35,430 bases of DNA, from contig DJYX01000238.1 in NCBI GenBank assembly GCA_002450295.1, positions 1-35,430 of the forward strand, in the 5' to 3' direction. Source of the stretch: Deltaproteobacteria bacterium UBA6967. GTDB taxonomy: Bacteria; SAR324; NAC60-12. Below are positions 8,249 to 18,200 of this stretch, in pieces. The first letter of the stretch is position 1. Each line of letters opens with the position of its first letter. The notes below the pieces were generated by a model that did not search any database, had not been told where the DNA came from, and saw nothing but the letters and a program-made list of their open reading frames with translations. The translations under genes were made by a program, and so were the position numbers.

Positions 8249-9544
8249 ATGAAGAGACTTGTTTCACTTTTAGTAGTCTGCCTGTTGGCTTCTACTGCAA
8301 CTGCTGCAAAATTAAATATGCTGATTAATCAGTCGCCATGGTTTGATGGATTTCGTAAAACACTTGTCATGTATGAGGAGGAAACCGGAGAAACTATTGA
8401 ACTCGATGTTACACCCTATCCAGGTATGTCTGAAAAAATAAGGAATAGTATTAGATCACCAGAAGCCATCTACGATATTGTCATTACTTCGACAGAATTT
8501 ATGGCTACTTATGCGAATAGTGGTGAATTCGTAAATTTCAACGATATCGATCCAGATTTCAAATTGGATAGTGGAATTTGTGGATACCAAGATACTAGCT
8601 ATTGGAATTATGAAACCAGATCATTTGATGCAAAGAATGGTGAGTTTATTGGAATTCCAGTAAATGGGAATGTTCAGGTTCTATACTACAGAAGGGACTT
8701 GTATGAAGAGAAAGGACTACAACCACCAAAGACATGGGATGATTTGATCAAAAACGCAGCTGAATTTCACAATCCTCCAAGAATGTATGGAATGATTCAA
8801 AGATCGGAACGTGGAGCTGTAACCTACAATTTTGGTCCATATATGTTTAGCCACGGTGGTGCCGTTTACAAGGACCCTCAGAATGGAGATTTTAGTATCG
8901 TTTTCAACAGTGAAAACAATAGAAAAGCCTTGGAGAAGTATCTGGAAATCCGAGACAAGGTTGGCCATCCCAATGCGCACTCAATTGGTCAAGGAGAGAT
9001 GATACAGTACTTGCGAACGGGTAAAGCAGCTCATGCAATCGCTGTTATCGCAGCTTGGGGAGGAATGGATGACGAAGAAAAATCGGCTGTAATTGGCAAG
9101 ATGGGTGCGGCTTTGATTCCAAGTGGGCCTAATGGGAGCGCAAGCAGCCTTGGACACTGGGAGGCACACATTCCAAAGAACGTGAAGCCAGAACATCAAA
9201 AGGCAGCTCTTAAATTTCTTAAATGGCTTGTAACAAAAGAAAATCAGATCAAATACACAGAAAATGGTGCAGTACCTGTGAGATGTGATCTGATTTACTC
9301 TCCAATAGCGAAAGAAGATCGATTTAGATTCATTGAAGCTCTTGGACAGAACTCTGAGGTGGCTAAGTTTATTGCCCCAACAGTAACTGCAGTAGAATCT
9401 ACAGCGATTACGAATCTTTATCTGAATAAGATTGTTGCGGGTGAGATATCAATAGTTGATGGCTTGAATCAGGCTGCCGAAGAGTTACACAAAATCACTG
9501 TCGATAACGGTATGAAGACTGGAATGCTGCCCAAGCTTAAATAG
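8249..9544 (+). CDS. ABC transporter binding protein, sugar/polyol type (SBP family 1)
   Basis: The 431-residue periplasmic protein starts with a signal peptide (MKRLVSLLVVCLLASTATAA). The mature sequence has the layout of family 1 solute-binding proteins used for oligosaccharides, polyols and similar compounds: IELDVTPYPGMSEKIRNSI near the N-terminus, YDIVITSTEFMATYA, IPVNGNVQVLYYRRDLYEEKG at the hinge, and PPKTWDDLIK. An AAGGAGA lies about eight bases before the ATG. Two permease genes and a sulfatase follow on the same strand, so the ligand is likely a sulfate ester; that is inferred from context, not from binding-site residues. Confidence 0.9.
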   Translation: MKRLVSLLVVCLLASTATAAKLNMLINQSPWFDGFRKTLVMYEEETGETIELDVTPYPGMSEKIRNSIRSPEAIYDIVITSTEFMATYANSGEFVNFNDIDPDFKLDSGICGYQDTSYWNYETRSFDAKNGEFIGIPVNGNVQVLYYRRDLYEEKGLQPPKTWDDLIKNAAEFHNPPRMYGMIQRSERGAVTYNFGPYMFSHGGAVYKDPQNGDFSIVFNSENNRKALEKYLEIRDKVGHPNAHSIGQGEMIQYLRTGKAAHAIAVIAAWGGMDDEEKSAVIGKMGAALIPSGPNGSASSLGHWEAHIPKNVKPEHQKAALKFLKWLVTKENQIKYTENGAVPVRCDLIYSPIAKEDRFRFIEALGQNSEVAKFIAPTVTAVESTAITNLYLNKIVAGEISIVDGLNQAAEELHKITVDNGMKTGMLPKLK

Positions 9545-9553
9545 GAAAATATA

Positions 9554-9576
9554 AAAGGGCGGATCACCCGCCCTTT
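9554..9576 (+). terminator. intra-operon hairpin between binding-protein and permease genes
   Basis: AAAGGGCGG (9554-9562) and CCGCCCTTT (9568-9576) form a perfect nine-base stem with a five-base loop, ten bases after the binding-protein stop. There is no T run beyond the arm. In importer operons such hairpins commonly cause partial termination or protect the upstream message, giving more binding protein than permease. Confidence 0.65.
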
Positions 9577-9586
9577 GAGTCAAACT

Positions 9587-10477
9587 ATGGAAAATCGTTT
9601 AAAAGAAACAGACAGGTACTGGAATGTCTTATCTCTAGCACCACTATGCTTACTGCTGTTTTTTCTGACAATCATTCCGCTGCTCAGCCTCATTTACACA
9701 TCATTCTTCAAAGTCACATGGGATGGCGGCTATTTATATGAAGGAATTGGTTTTCAAAACTTCTTCGATTTAGTTGAGAATAAATTTTATATTCCGGGTG
9801 TTAAAAACACTATTCTTTTTGCTCTAATCACAGTCATAATTCAGGTTGTAATTGCTTACGCAATTGCAATCGTTCTCAATAAAATTAAATATAGGGTTAT
9901 CTATTTATCTATTTTTATGCTGCCAATACTTTTACCTCCAATTGTAATTGGCTCAATATGGCGCCTGATGTATGGTTTTGATTTTGGGCTTTTTAATTAT
10001 TTGCTTTCTTATCTTGGAGTAATGCCAATTGATTGGTTAGGGGATCCTAAAATGGCTTTCATATCTATTGTTATTCTAGATATTTGGCATTGGACTCCTT
10101 TCTCAGTAATTTTATTAATTACGGCCATTGAAGGAATTCCGAAAGACATACTTGAAGCAGGTTTAGTTGATGGGACAAACTTCCTGAAAGAGGCTTACTA
10201 TTTAATAACTCCATTGATTATGCCTACAATTATTGTAGCGAGCCTCTTTAGATTTATAATGTCGTTCAAAGTTTTCGATGAAATTTATCTACTAACTCAA
10301 GGTGGGCCTGGAACTGCTACGGAAGTTGTCAGTTTCTCTATTTACGAAACATATTTTGAGTCTGACAACATTGGTCTAGGTTCGGCAATGTCTGTAACCA
10401 CTCTGATCTTGATTATTCTTATCATGTATGCTGTTCAGAAAATTTATATAAAGCTGAGATTGAACGCGCATGACTAG
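9587..10477 (+). CDS. ABC sugar-type permease, MalF-like
   Basis: The inner-membrane permease is read from the ATG at 9587. The in-frame TTG at 9575 lies in the arm of a hairpin and is unlikely. The 296-residue product has six membrane segments. It also carries the EAA loop of binding-protein-dependent permeases (IPKDILEAGLVDGTNFLKEA then YYLITPLIMPTI), which contacts an ATPase. The large cytosol-to-membrane start (WNVLSLAPLCLLLFFLTIIPLLSL) is typical of MalF/UgpA-type partners. It overlaps the second permease by eight bases, showing tight coupling. No MalK-type ATPase gene is in the window. Confidence 0.9.
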   Translation: MENRLKETDRYWNVLSLAPLCLLLFFLTIIPLLSLIYTSFFKVTWDGGYLYEGIGFQNFFDLVENKFYIPGVKNTILFALITVIIQVVIAYAIAIVLNKIKYRVIYLSIFMLPILLPPIVIGSIWRLMYGFDFGLFNYLLSYLGVMPIDWLGDPKMAFISIVILDIWHWTPFSVILLITAIEGIPKDILEAGLVDGTNFLKEAYYLITPLIMPTIIVASLFRFIMSFKVFDEIYLLTQGGPGTATEVVSFSIYETYFESDNIGLGSAMSVTTLILIILIMYAVQKIYIKLRLNAHD

Positions 10478-11282
10478 ATTCTTGTCACATTCACTACTAG
10501 TGATTCTTTCATTCATTTTCTTGCTTCCCTTTGGTTGGATTGCCAGCCTAGCGTTTAAACGCCAAATTGATATTCTCATGACTAATATTATTTCACCGAT
10601 TAGTTATGGGAATTTCATTAAATTGTTTGCATCGAAAGAATCTACATTTAGTAATGATATCTTAAATTCTTTATTTGTTGGTTTGAGCTCTACACTCATT
10701 GTGCTGATTGTATGCTCACTCGCGTCATTTACACTGACGAGATTAAAAATCGAAAAGTGGTTAGGAATGATTATTTTTGGTTGGGTGTTAGTGTTCCATA
10801 TGATTCCACCCATTACATTCATCGGATCCTGGTTTGTTTTAGCAAACTCACTAGGTTTGTTTAATTCCTACAGTGCACTCATCATTGCTCACGCCACAAT
10901 AAATTTACCATTAGGGCTTTTTATCATCACTAACTACATGAAAGAAATTCCTAATGAAATTCAAGAAGCTGCAGTAATTGATGGTGCATCCAATTATCAA
11001 ACTTATTTTAAAATTTTTTTACCCTTGCTGATACCTGGTTTGTTCACAGCGGGAATAATTATTTTTCTGTTCAGCTGGAATGACTTCATGATATCGATCA
11101 ATCTCTCTGCAAAAGCAACACAGACTGTCCCTGTGTCAGTAGCTACATATGCTCAACAGTACGAAGTAAGATACGGAGAAATGGCTGCAGGATCACTCGT
11201 TTCACTTGTTCCCGGGCTACTACTTACGATCTTCGCTAATCGTTATATTGTGAGAGGGATAACAGCGGGATCTGTGAAATAA
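10470..11282 (+). CDS. ABC sugar-type permease, MalG-like
   Basis: The 270-residue permease is the partner of the preceding MalF-like subunit. It has six membrane segments and the EAA loop IPNEIQEAAVIDGASNYQTY followed by FKIFLPLLIPGL. The end of the protein (TVPVSVATYAQQYEVRYGEM then a last helix and NRYIVRGITAGSVK) matches the usual MalG-type C-terminus. The ATG lies inside the last codons of the upstream gene, an eight-base overlap. The sulfatase gene starts 30 bases downstream. The ATPase is expected from a gene elsewhere on the chromosome, possibly a shared one. Confidence 0.9.
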   Translation: MTRFLSHSLLVILSFIFLLPFGWIASLAFKRQIDILMTNIISPISYGNFIKLFASKESTFSNDILNSLFVGLSSTLIVLIVCSLASFTLTRLKIEKWLGMIIFGWVLVFHMIPPITFIGSWFVLANSLGLFNSYSALIIAHATINLPLGLFIITNYMKEIPNEIQEAAVIDGASNYQTYFKIFLPLLIPGLFTAGIIIFLFSWNDFMISINLSAKATQTVPVSVATYAQQYEVRYGEMAAGSLVSLVPGLLLTIFANRYIVRGITAGSVK

Positions 11283-11312
11283 ATATGATTTTACCAATCC
11301 AAAGGATAGCTA

Positions 11313-12812
11313 ATGAAACTTGTCTTCATCTTATTTGATTCACTTAATCGTCATCTTCTTTCTCCCTATGGTGGGCAAATTAACACCCCAAATTTTAAAC
11401 GGCTTTCAGAGAAGTCTCAGACATTCAACAAACACTATGTTGGAAGTTTACCTTGTATGCCAGCTCGCCGAGATATGCATACTGGACGGCTAAGCTTCTT
11501 ACACAGAAGTTGGGGCCCATTGGAGCCCTTTGATAACTCCTTTCCTGAAATTCTTTTTAAAAATAACGTCTATAGCCATCTAGTAAGCGATCATTATCAC
11601 TACTGGGAAGATGGTGGCCTTACCTATCATAATCGCTATGACAGTTATGAATTCATTAGGGGCCAGGAGGGTGATGCATGGAAGGCAATGGTACAGCCAC
11701 CTTGGGAACGCCTGAAAGAGAAATATGACTCCAACCAATTATCCACGGAGAATAGGAATTACTTCAGAAACAATATCATCAATAGAGAGTATTTACTGAC
11801 GGATGAAGACTACCCATGTGTTCAATGCTTTAATCATGGAATTGAATTTCTAGAAAACAATCATGAAGCAGACAACTGGCTACTGCAGATTGAAACATTC
11901 GACCCACATGAACCCTTCACCGCCCCAATGCGTTTTCGGAATAATTACAAAACCAATTGGAAAGGGGGAATCAGGGATTGGCCAAAATATGGAAGAGTTG
12001 AGGAACTCGAAGACGAATACAACGAGCTAAGATCAAATTATTTTGCACTCCTTGAATTATGTGATGAGCAACTTGGTCGTGTTTTAGATTATTTTGATCA
12101 AAATGATCTTTGGGCTGACACGGGCTTAGTGGTTACTACAGATCATGGATTTTTACTGGGTGAGCACGATTTCTGGGCTAAAAACAGAATGAATATGTAC
12201 CAGGAAATCGTCAACATTCCTTTCTTCCTCTACCATCCAAATCAAAATCAATCACAAGAGTGTAATTCACTGACCCAGACGATTGATATCTGTCCTACGA
12301 TTTTGGACTTTTTTGGGATTGATCCTCCATTAGAATGCCAGGGTCAATCTTTACTTAGAGTTAATACTGCTGAGTTCAATCATCGAGAAGCTCTGATTTA
12401 TGGATATTTTGGTGGCGCTGTGAATGTAACTAATGGCGAGTATACCTACCACAGATATCCATTTGACTTGATGCAACAGGAAATTTATCAATATACCCTA
12501 ATGCCAACTCATATTCGTCAACATTTTTCAGTTGGTGAATTACAGCATGCAATGTTGAACGAGCCATTTGACTTCTCCAAAGGAGTACCCCTACTGAAAG
12601 TTCCTGTAGTTCAGCGTTCCCCAATACATCAGTATTATGGTCCTGGCTGTATGATAGAGAATGAAACAAGACTTTATAATATTATTGATGATCCAAAACA
12701 GCAGACAATGATCAAGGATTCTAAAGCAGAATCAATGATGACTGAGTATATTTCTCAATTGATGAAATGGAACCAAGCACCGCCGGAAGCCTTTACTAGA
12801 CTACAGATCTGA
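11313..12812 (+). CDS. cytoplasmic sulfatase (Cys-type, alkaline phosphatase superfamily)
   Basis: The 499-residue protein is a formylglycine-dependent sulfatase. The modification motif is LPCMPARRDMHTGR, with Cys48, Pro50 and Arg52. The metal site begins with Asp9 in FILFDS and ends with TDHGF (Asp277, His278), and Lys290 follows in EHDFWAKN. It has no signal peptide, so it should act in the cytoplasm on an imported sulfate ester. Related enzymes include phosphonate monoester hydrolases, so a phosphoester or phosphonate substrate is an alternative. It follows the importer permeases by 30 bases with AAGGA ahead of the ATG. Its stop overlaps the convergent LysR gene by 12 bases. The maturing enzyme (FGE or anSME) is not in the window. 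Confidence 0.88.
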   Translation: MKLVFILFDSLNRHLLSPYGGQINTPNFKRLSEKSQTFNKHYVGSLPCMPARRDMHTGRLSFLHRSWGPLEPFDNSFPEILFKNNVYSHLVSDHYHYWEDGGLTYHNRYDSYEFIRGQEGDAWKAMVQPPWERLKEKYDSNQLSTENRNYFRNNIINREYLLTDEDYPCVQCFNHGIEFLENNHEADNWLLQIETFDPHEPFTAPMRFRNNYKTNWKGGIRDWPKYGRVEELEDEYNELRSNYFALLELCDEQLGRVLDYFDQNDLWADTGLVVTTDHGFLLGEHDFWAKNRMNMYQEIVNIPFFLYHPNQNQSQECNSLTQTIDICPTILDFFGIDPPLECQGQSLLRVNTAEFNHREALIYGYFGGAVNVTNGEYTYHRYPFDLMQQEIYQYTLMPTHIRQHFSVGELQHAMLNEPFDFSKGVPLLKVPVVQRSPIHQYYGPGCMIENETRLYNIIDDPKQQTMIKDSKAESMMTEYISQLMKWNQAPPEAFTRLQI

Positions 12813-13712
12813 ATCTCTTAGTTGTTCGGCAGAAGAGACTATATTTTCGTAGAGGTGAGCGACACTACGATTTGTTAATGTTGATTCTTTAAATAGAACT
12901 CCGGTTGTATAACTTATTAAAGGTTCAACCTTAACAGGATAAATTTCATGGCCCTGCAAAATCTTTTTCATCATTGAGGGTAGCCTGATGATGTATTCAC
13001 CCTGAACAGTCAATTGAATACCTAAATAGATTGATGTGGTTTCCAAAGCATATACTGGATTTTGAATTTGATTTCTTATGCAAAATTCTTTGACACCATT
13101 ATTGTCGTAAGTTTCGTTGCCCCATGAAATCCATTGATATTTTGTTAAGTCCTTAACTGGTTTTTCACTTTTGAAAATTGGATGAGACTTATAAGCGTAA
13201 ACAATTTGTGAAAGTGGAAGCAATCCACGATAGCGTATGGGTTTTTGGAGTTTTTGATAATTAGGTTCTGCTCCTAACATAAGCGTAATTTCATCTTTGA
13301 CTAATTCGTTCCACAGTGTTGTAACAGAGCCGTATCTTATGTTTATAAAGATGTGATTATTGTTTTTTTGGTATTCTGCAAGAATTTTTGGGAGTAATAC
13401 AGTACTCCAAGCGTGGCCTGCTCCAATCGTAATTTGATTCCTATTTTTAATTTCTTTCAACCTTTTGATTTCAACTAGAGCCTGGCCTTCTTCTTCTAAT
13501 AATTTTAACGCATGCTCATATAAAATTTCACCCTCTGCCGTTAAGTTCACTCCACGGATTGATCGTTCAAAAAGTTGAACACCAAGTTCATACTCTAGGT
13601 TTTGAAGTGTTTTACTGACGGATGGTTGTGAAACATTTAAACGTTGTGACGCACTGTTTATACTTTTGCTCTCAACAACAGCAATAAACTGCCTAATTTC
13701 TCTGGATAGCAT
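12801..13712 (-). CDS. LysR-type transcriptional regulator
   Basis: The 303-residue regulator is read from the ATG at 13712, where the standard LysR N-terminus begins (MLSREIRQFIAVVESKSINS). An upstream in-frame start at 13769 would add 19 residues unlike the family and overlap the divergent sulfatase gene. The winged helix-turn-helix (ASQRLNVSQPSVSKTLQNLE, then LGVQLFERSIRGVNLTAEG) is clear, followed by an effector-binding domain. It is wedged between two sulfatase genes and divergent from the second. It therefore probably controls one or both sulfatase units in response to the substrate or a breakdown product; this is the usual LysR arrangement, not a demonstrated fact. Confidence 0.9.
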   Translation of the reverse strand: MLSREIRQFIAVVESKSINSASQRLNVSQPSVSKTLQNLEYELGVQLFERSIRGVNLTAEGEILYEHALKLLEEEGQALVEIKRLKEIKNRNQITIGAGHAWSTVLLPKILAEYQKNNNHIFINIRYGSVTTLWNELVKDEITLMLGAEPNYQKLQKPIRYRGLLPLSQIVYAYKSHPIFKSEKPVKDLTKYQWISWGNETYDNNGVKEFCIRNQIQNPVYALETTSIYLGIQLTVQGEYIIRLPSMMKKILQGHEIYPVKVEPLISYTTGVLFKESTLTNRSVAHLYENIVSSAEQLRDSDL

Positions 13713-13733
13713 TATTTCTGAGAATAAAAATTT

Positions 13734-15101
13734 ATGAAAAACACTATTGTTTTTTTCACTGATCAGCAAAGAGGAGACACTCTCGGAGCTAATGGCAACC
13801 CATCAGGTTTGACTCCCAATCTAGATTATTACGGAGCCAAAGGGATCAATTTTCGAAATGCATTCACACCCCAACCTGTATGTGGTCCAGCTCGATCTGT
13901 GATGCAAACCGGAAAATTTGCCACGAAAACTGGTTGTTTCCGCAATAAAATTTCTCTAGATCCATCCGAATGGACAATCGCTAAAACTCTTGGAGCAAAT
14001 GATATCCAAACAGCATATTTCGGAAAGTGGCATCTTGGTAATCCAGACTCATTTGGCAGTGTAATCAAACCAGAAAGAGGCGGCTATGACTTTTGGCTTG
14101 CTGCCAACCTCCTTGAGTTCGTTTCCAATTCCTATGACACACGCCTATACGATTCCAATAATGAAGAAGTTCGTTTACCCGGATACCGGGTTGATGCAGT
14201 TGTAGATGCCGCGATTCGTTATGTCTACGAGAATCAAAGCAAACCATTTTTTATCTTCATTTCCTTGCTTGAGCCACATCATCAAAATCATCTCGATAAT
14301 TATCCAGCCCCTCATGGATATGAAGAAAGATATCGAAATTCATGGATTCCCTTGGATTTGCAAGCACTAGGTGGCTCTACCTACATGCATCTGCCTGGAT
14401 ATTATGGAATGATCAAACGGATTGATGAAGCATACGGTCGTTTGATTGATGCGCTAGCAAGTTTGAATCTGTTTGAATCCACCAACGTAATCTTCACTTC
14501 AGATCATGGCAACCAATTCAAGACTCGAAATGATGAATACAAGAGGACTCCCCATGATAGTGCTACTCACATTCCATTAGTTTGCACAGGCGGAGATTTT
14601 CTGATTTCTCGCACTGTCAGACAAATCGTCAGCTTAGTTGATATTGTTCCAACAATTCTAGACCTTCATCAATTAAATATTCCTGAAGATCTTCATGGTA
14701 AATCACTGCTGCCACTGTGCTACGAGGCACACCCAAGCTGGAATAATGCGGCCCTAATTCAAATCAGTGAAACTCAAATTGGCCGGGCGGTTCGGACAGA
14801 AAAGTGGCTCTATGGTGTAACCGGTAATGGAGATCCTTGGAATGACAGCGCGGCTAGCCTATATACAGGAACTTACCTGTATGATCTACAAGCAGATTCG
14901 GCCCAGTTGCACAATCTTATTAACTACCGCTCTCATATTCCAGTGCAGCAGGAGCTTAGATTATTGCTTAAAGAACTGATGATGCAGGCTGATGAAGCTG
15001 ACTTTGAAATTGAGATCACGGATTCTGATCAAGAATACAACCAGCTGAAGTCAGAAAATACTTTCCCTTATTTTCCTGAATATCTGGTTGATTTTCGTTG
15101 A
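13734..15101 (+). CDS. second cytoplasmic sulfatase (Cys-type)
   Basis: The 455-residue formylglycine sulfatase has Cys50 in PVCGPARSVMQTGK, metal ligand Asp10 in FFTDQQRG, the substrate-binding Lys98/His100 in YFGKWHLG, and the late metal pair Asp257/His258 in TSDHGN. KRTPHDSATHIPL follows at 270-282. It belongs to the general sulfatase family with N-sulfoglucosamine and iduronate-type relatives, but substrate cannot be assigned. No signal peptide is present, so it is cytoplasmic like the first sulfatase, with which it shares little beyond the fold. The ATG lies only 21 bases from the divergent LysR start, and neither has a clear ribosome binding site. Confidence 0.9.
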   Translation: MKNTIVFFTDQQRGDTLGANGNPSGLTPNLDYYGAKGINFRNAFTPQPVCGPARSVMQTGKFATKTGCFRNKISLDPSEWTIAKTLGANDIQTAYFGKWHLGNPDSFGSVIKPERGGYDFWLAANLLEFVSNSYDTRLYDSNNEEVRLPGYRVDAVVDAAIRYVYENQSKPFFIFISLLEPHHQNHLDNYPAPHGYEERYRNSWIPLDLQALGGSTYMHLPGYYGMIKRIDEAYGRLIDALASLNLFESTNVIFTSDHGNQFKTRNDEYKRTPHDSATHIPLVCTGGDFLISRTVRQIVSLVDIVPTILDLHQLNIPEDLHGKSLLPLCYEAHPSWNNAALIQISETQIGRAVRTEKWLYGVTGNGDPWNDSAASLYTGTYLYDLQADSAQLHNLINYRSHIPVQQELRLLLKELMMQADEADFEIEITDSDQEYNQLKSENTFPYFPEYLVDFR

Positions 15102-15271
15102 ATAAATGCATTTGATTGTTGCCATTTTCTTTCTCCAAAATTCTTCCGAAGACCCTTGGAGGGTAACGAATCCCTTGATTTGATTCTTCTGGGAATTCAG
15201 TTACTCTCCTCTGGTATTCTTTCCAGCAGACTTCCAGCTACTCATCCAACCTTTTCGTATTTCATAGACAA

Positions 15272-18200
15272 ATGGCGAATTCATTCCGCTTCTCCATTGA
15301 CCGTGGAGGCACATTTACCGATGTGTATGCCGAGGTGCCTGGAGAACCTGGCTTCCGTGTGGTCAAGCTACTCTCTGAAGATCCAGCACACTACCCTGAT
15401 GCACCCCGTGAAGGCATCCGTCGGATCCTGGAGGAAGTCACCGGTCATCCATATCCCAAGGAAGGTTTCGTGTCTTCCGATATCGACTGGATCCGAATGG
15501 GAACCACCGTTGCTACGAATGCCTTGCTTGAGCGAAAAGGTGCGAAGACGTTACTTGTGATCACGAAGGGCTTTGGTGATCTGCTGCAAATCGGCAATCA
15601 GAACCGACCACGCATCTTTGACCTGGAGATCCGTAAGCCCGAGTTGCTTTATCAGCAGGTGCTGGAGGTCAATGAGCGGGTTCGAATCCGCAGAGCGGAT
15701 GATTCACTGCCTGGTGTTGTGGGTACCACTGGTGAAGAGTTCCTGGTTCTTGAAAAACCGAACCTGGAACAGGTTCGCAACTCCTTACAAGAAGCTAAAC
15801 AAGCGGGTGTTGAAGCCGTAGCGGTAGTCTTTCTACATGCCTATGCGTTCCCACAGCATGAACAGCAAGTTGGAGCGCTGGCCCGAAAAATTGGCTTTGC
15901 GCAGGTTTCGCTCTCTCACGAAGTGATGCCGATGGTCAAGATGGTGGCACGTGGTGACACGACGATGGTAGCTGCGTATCTGACCCCACACATTCGCCAA
16001 TACCTCGATAGCTTCCGCTCGGGTTTTTCAGATGGACTGGAACAAAGCAACCTGTTCTTCATGCAGTCCGATGGGGGTCTCACTGCGGCAGACCGCTTTC
16101 AAGGCAGCAATGCGATTCTCTCCGGTCCAGCTGGAGGAGTAGTCGGCTATGCGCTGACCACAGACCTTGGCAAGCCCGTGATTGGCTTCGACATGGGAGG
16201 CACCTCCACGGATGTTTCGCGTTACGGTGGAGATTGGGAACATACCCATGAGAGCGAAACGGCTGGAGTCCGTATCCAGGCTCCCCAGTTGGATATTCGC
16301 ACTGTCGCTGCGGGTGGTGGTTCCCGCCTGTTTTTTCGCCAAGGACGCTTTGAGGTTGGCCCTGAATCAGCAGGAGCCCATCCGGGTCCAGTCTGTTATC
16401 GCAAGCAGGGACACTTGGCGGTTACGGACGCCAATCTTGTGTTAGGTCGACTCCACCCGGACTACTTTCCACAGATCTTTGGTCCCCAGGAAAACGAGTC
16501 CCTCGATCTGACTGGAGCACGAACTGCGTTACAATCCTTGACCGATCAGATTAACGATAAAGCTGTATCCACTGGGCAGCCGAGTCGGACTGTTGAAGAG
16601 GTTGCCTTGGGATTCTTGCGGGTCGCAAATGAGACGATGATTCGACCGATACGTGAGGTTTCTGTACAGCGTGGGTTTGATATCCAAGAACATGTGCTGG
16701 CCTGTTTTGGGGGGGCTGGAGGACAACATGCCTGTGCCTTGGCAAGAGATTTGGGGATTTCCCTTGTCTTCGTCCATCGCTTCGCGGGCATTCTCTCCGC
16801 CTATGGAATCGGGCTTGCGGATCTGACCACGGAACGCCAGGAACCAGCAGCTGAAGTCCTAGCTCAGATTGGAGACCTTTCTCCCACCCTGCCCAGCAAC
16901 CTAGCCGAACGTTTGACCGAACTGGCAGCTCAGGCAGCTGCAGAACTTCAGGAACAAGGAGCTTCTTCCTCGACCTTGCAGGTGCAGCGCTTTCTGAATC
17001 TGCGCTATCGGGGAACCGACACTCATCTGATGATTCGGGAACCGGAGAATGGCAACTACGCCCAGAGTTTTCGTCAAACCTATCTCCGTGAATACGGCTT
17101 TGAACTGGAGCGCGAAATCTTGGTGGATGACTTGCGTGTACGTGTTGTCTCCCCTTCTCCAAGTTTGCAGAAGTTCAAGGTTCCTCCAGCCGAGGGACCA
17201 GCTGAGCCGATTGATCAAACCCGCTGCTACTTTGAGAACGGATGGCATCAAACCCTGGTCTTTCGCTGCGAATTACTGAAAGCTGGGCATCAGATTGCCG
17301 GACCAGCGTTGCTGCTGCAGGATACCTCGACGATCGTGATCGAGCCAGATTGCCGAGCAGAAATCAGCGAATACGGTGATGTGCTAATCCATGTCGAGGC
17401 CCGTACTCATCGAGAAATTGGAATTACTCGGGACCCGATCCAGTTGTCAATTTTCGGCAACCTGTTCATGTCGATCGCGGAACAGATGGGCCGGACGCTG
17501 CAGCGCACTTCGATCTCGACCAACATCAAGGAGCGTCTGGACTTCTCCTGCGCAATCTTTGATCCCACCGGTGGCCTGGTGGCCAATGCCCCTCACTTGC
17601 CGGTTCACTTGGGTGCTATGAGTGAAGCTGTACGGCAGCAGGTGCGGATCCAGGGAGACAACCTGCGTCCAGGGGATGTACTGGTGACTAACCATCCACA
17701 GGCTGGAGGCAGCCATCTTCCCGACATCACCGTGATCACTCCTTGTTGGCAGGATGGGGAACCTCTCTTTTATGTGGCGAGTCGTGGACATCATGCTGAC
17801 ATAGGGGGAATCACTCCCGGTTCGATGCCTCCTTTCTCTCGTACGCTTGCTGAAGAAGGGGCCTGTTTGAAGAGTTTCAAGCTCGTCGAAAATGGGATTT
17901 TCAACGAAGCAGGGATTACGGAGTTGCTGGAGGCCCCGGCTCACATTCCCAGACTCCCTGGAGAATTGCCGATTGCCGGAACGCGGCTGCTGGCGGACAA
18001 CATTTCAGACCTCAAGGCCCAGGTAGCTGCCAACCAGCGCGGTATTGACCTGCTTCAGGAGATGGTCGAACACTGGTCGCTGGAAGTTGTGCAGGCCTAC
18101 ATGCAACACATTCAGGACAATGCGGAAGAGTCCGTCCGGCTGATGCTGCAGCAACTCTCAGTTCGGGAAAAATTGCCAGAAGTTGGGACCATTCACTCAG

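Noticed and set aside
15156..15560. 134-residue plus-strand frame overlapping the oxoprolinase start
   Set aside because: More than two thirds lies out of frame inside the conserved HyuA N-terminus; the remainder has no motif.
16551..17162. 203-residue minus-strand reading frame inside the oxoprolinase gene
   Set aside because: It is Arg/Ser/Pro-rich with no domain and lies wholly antisense to a strongly conserved enzyme; a by-product of GC-rich codons.
17447..17944. 165-residue minus-strand reading frame inside the oxoprolinase gene
   Set aside because: Antisense shadow with no ribosome binding site and no recognisable motif.
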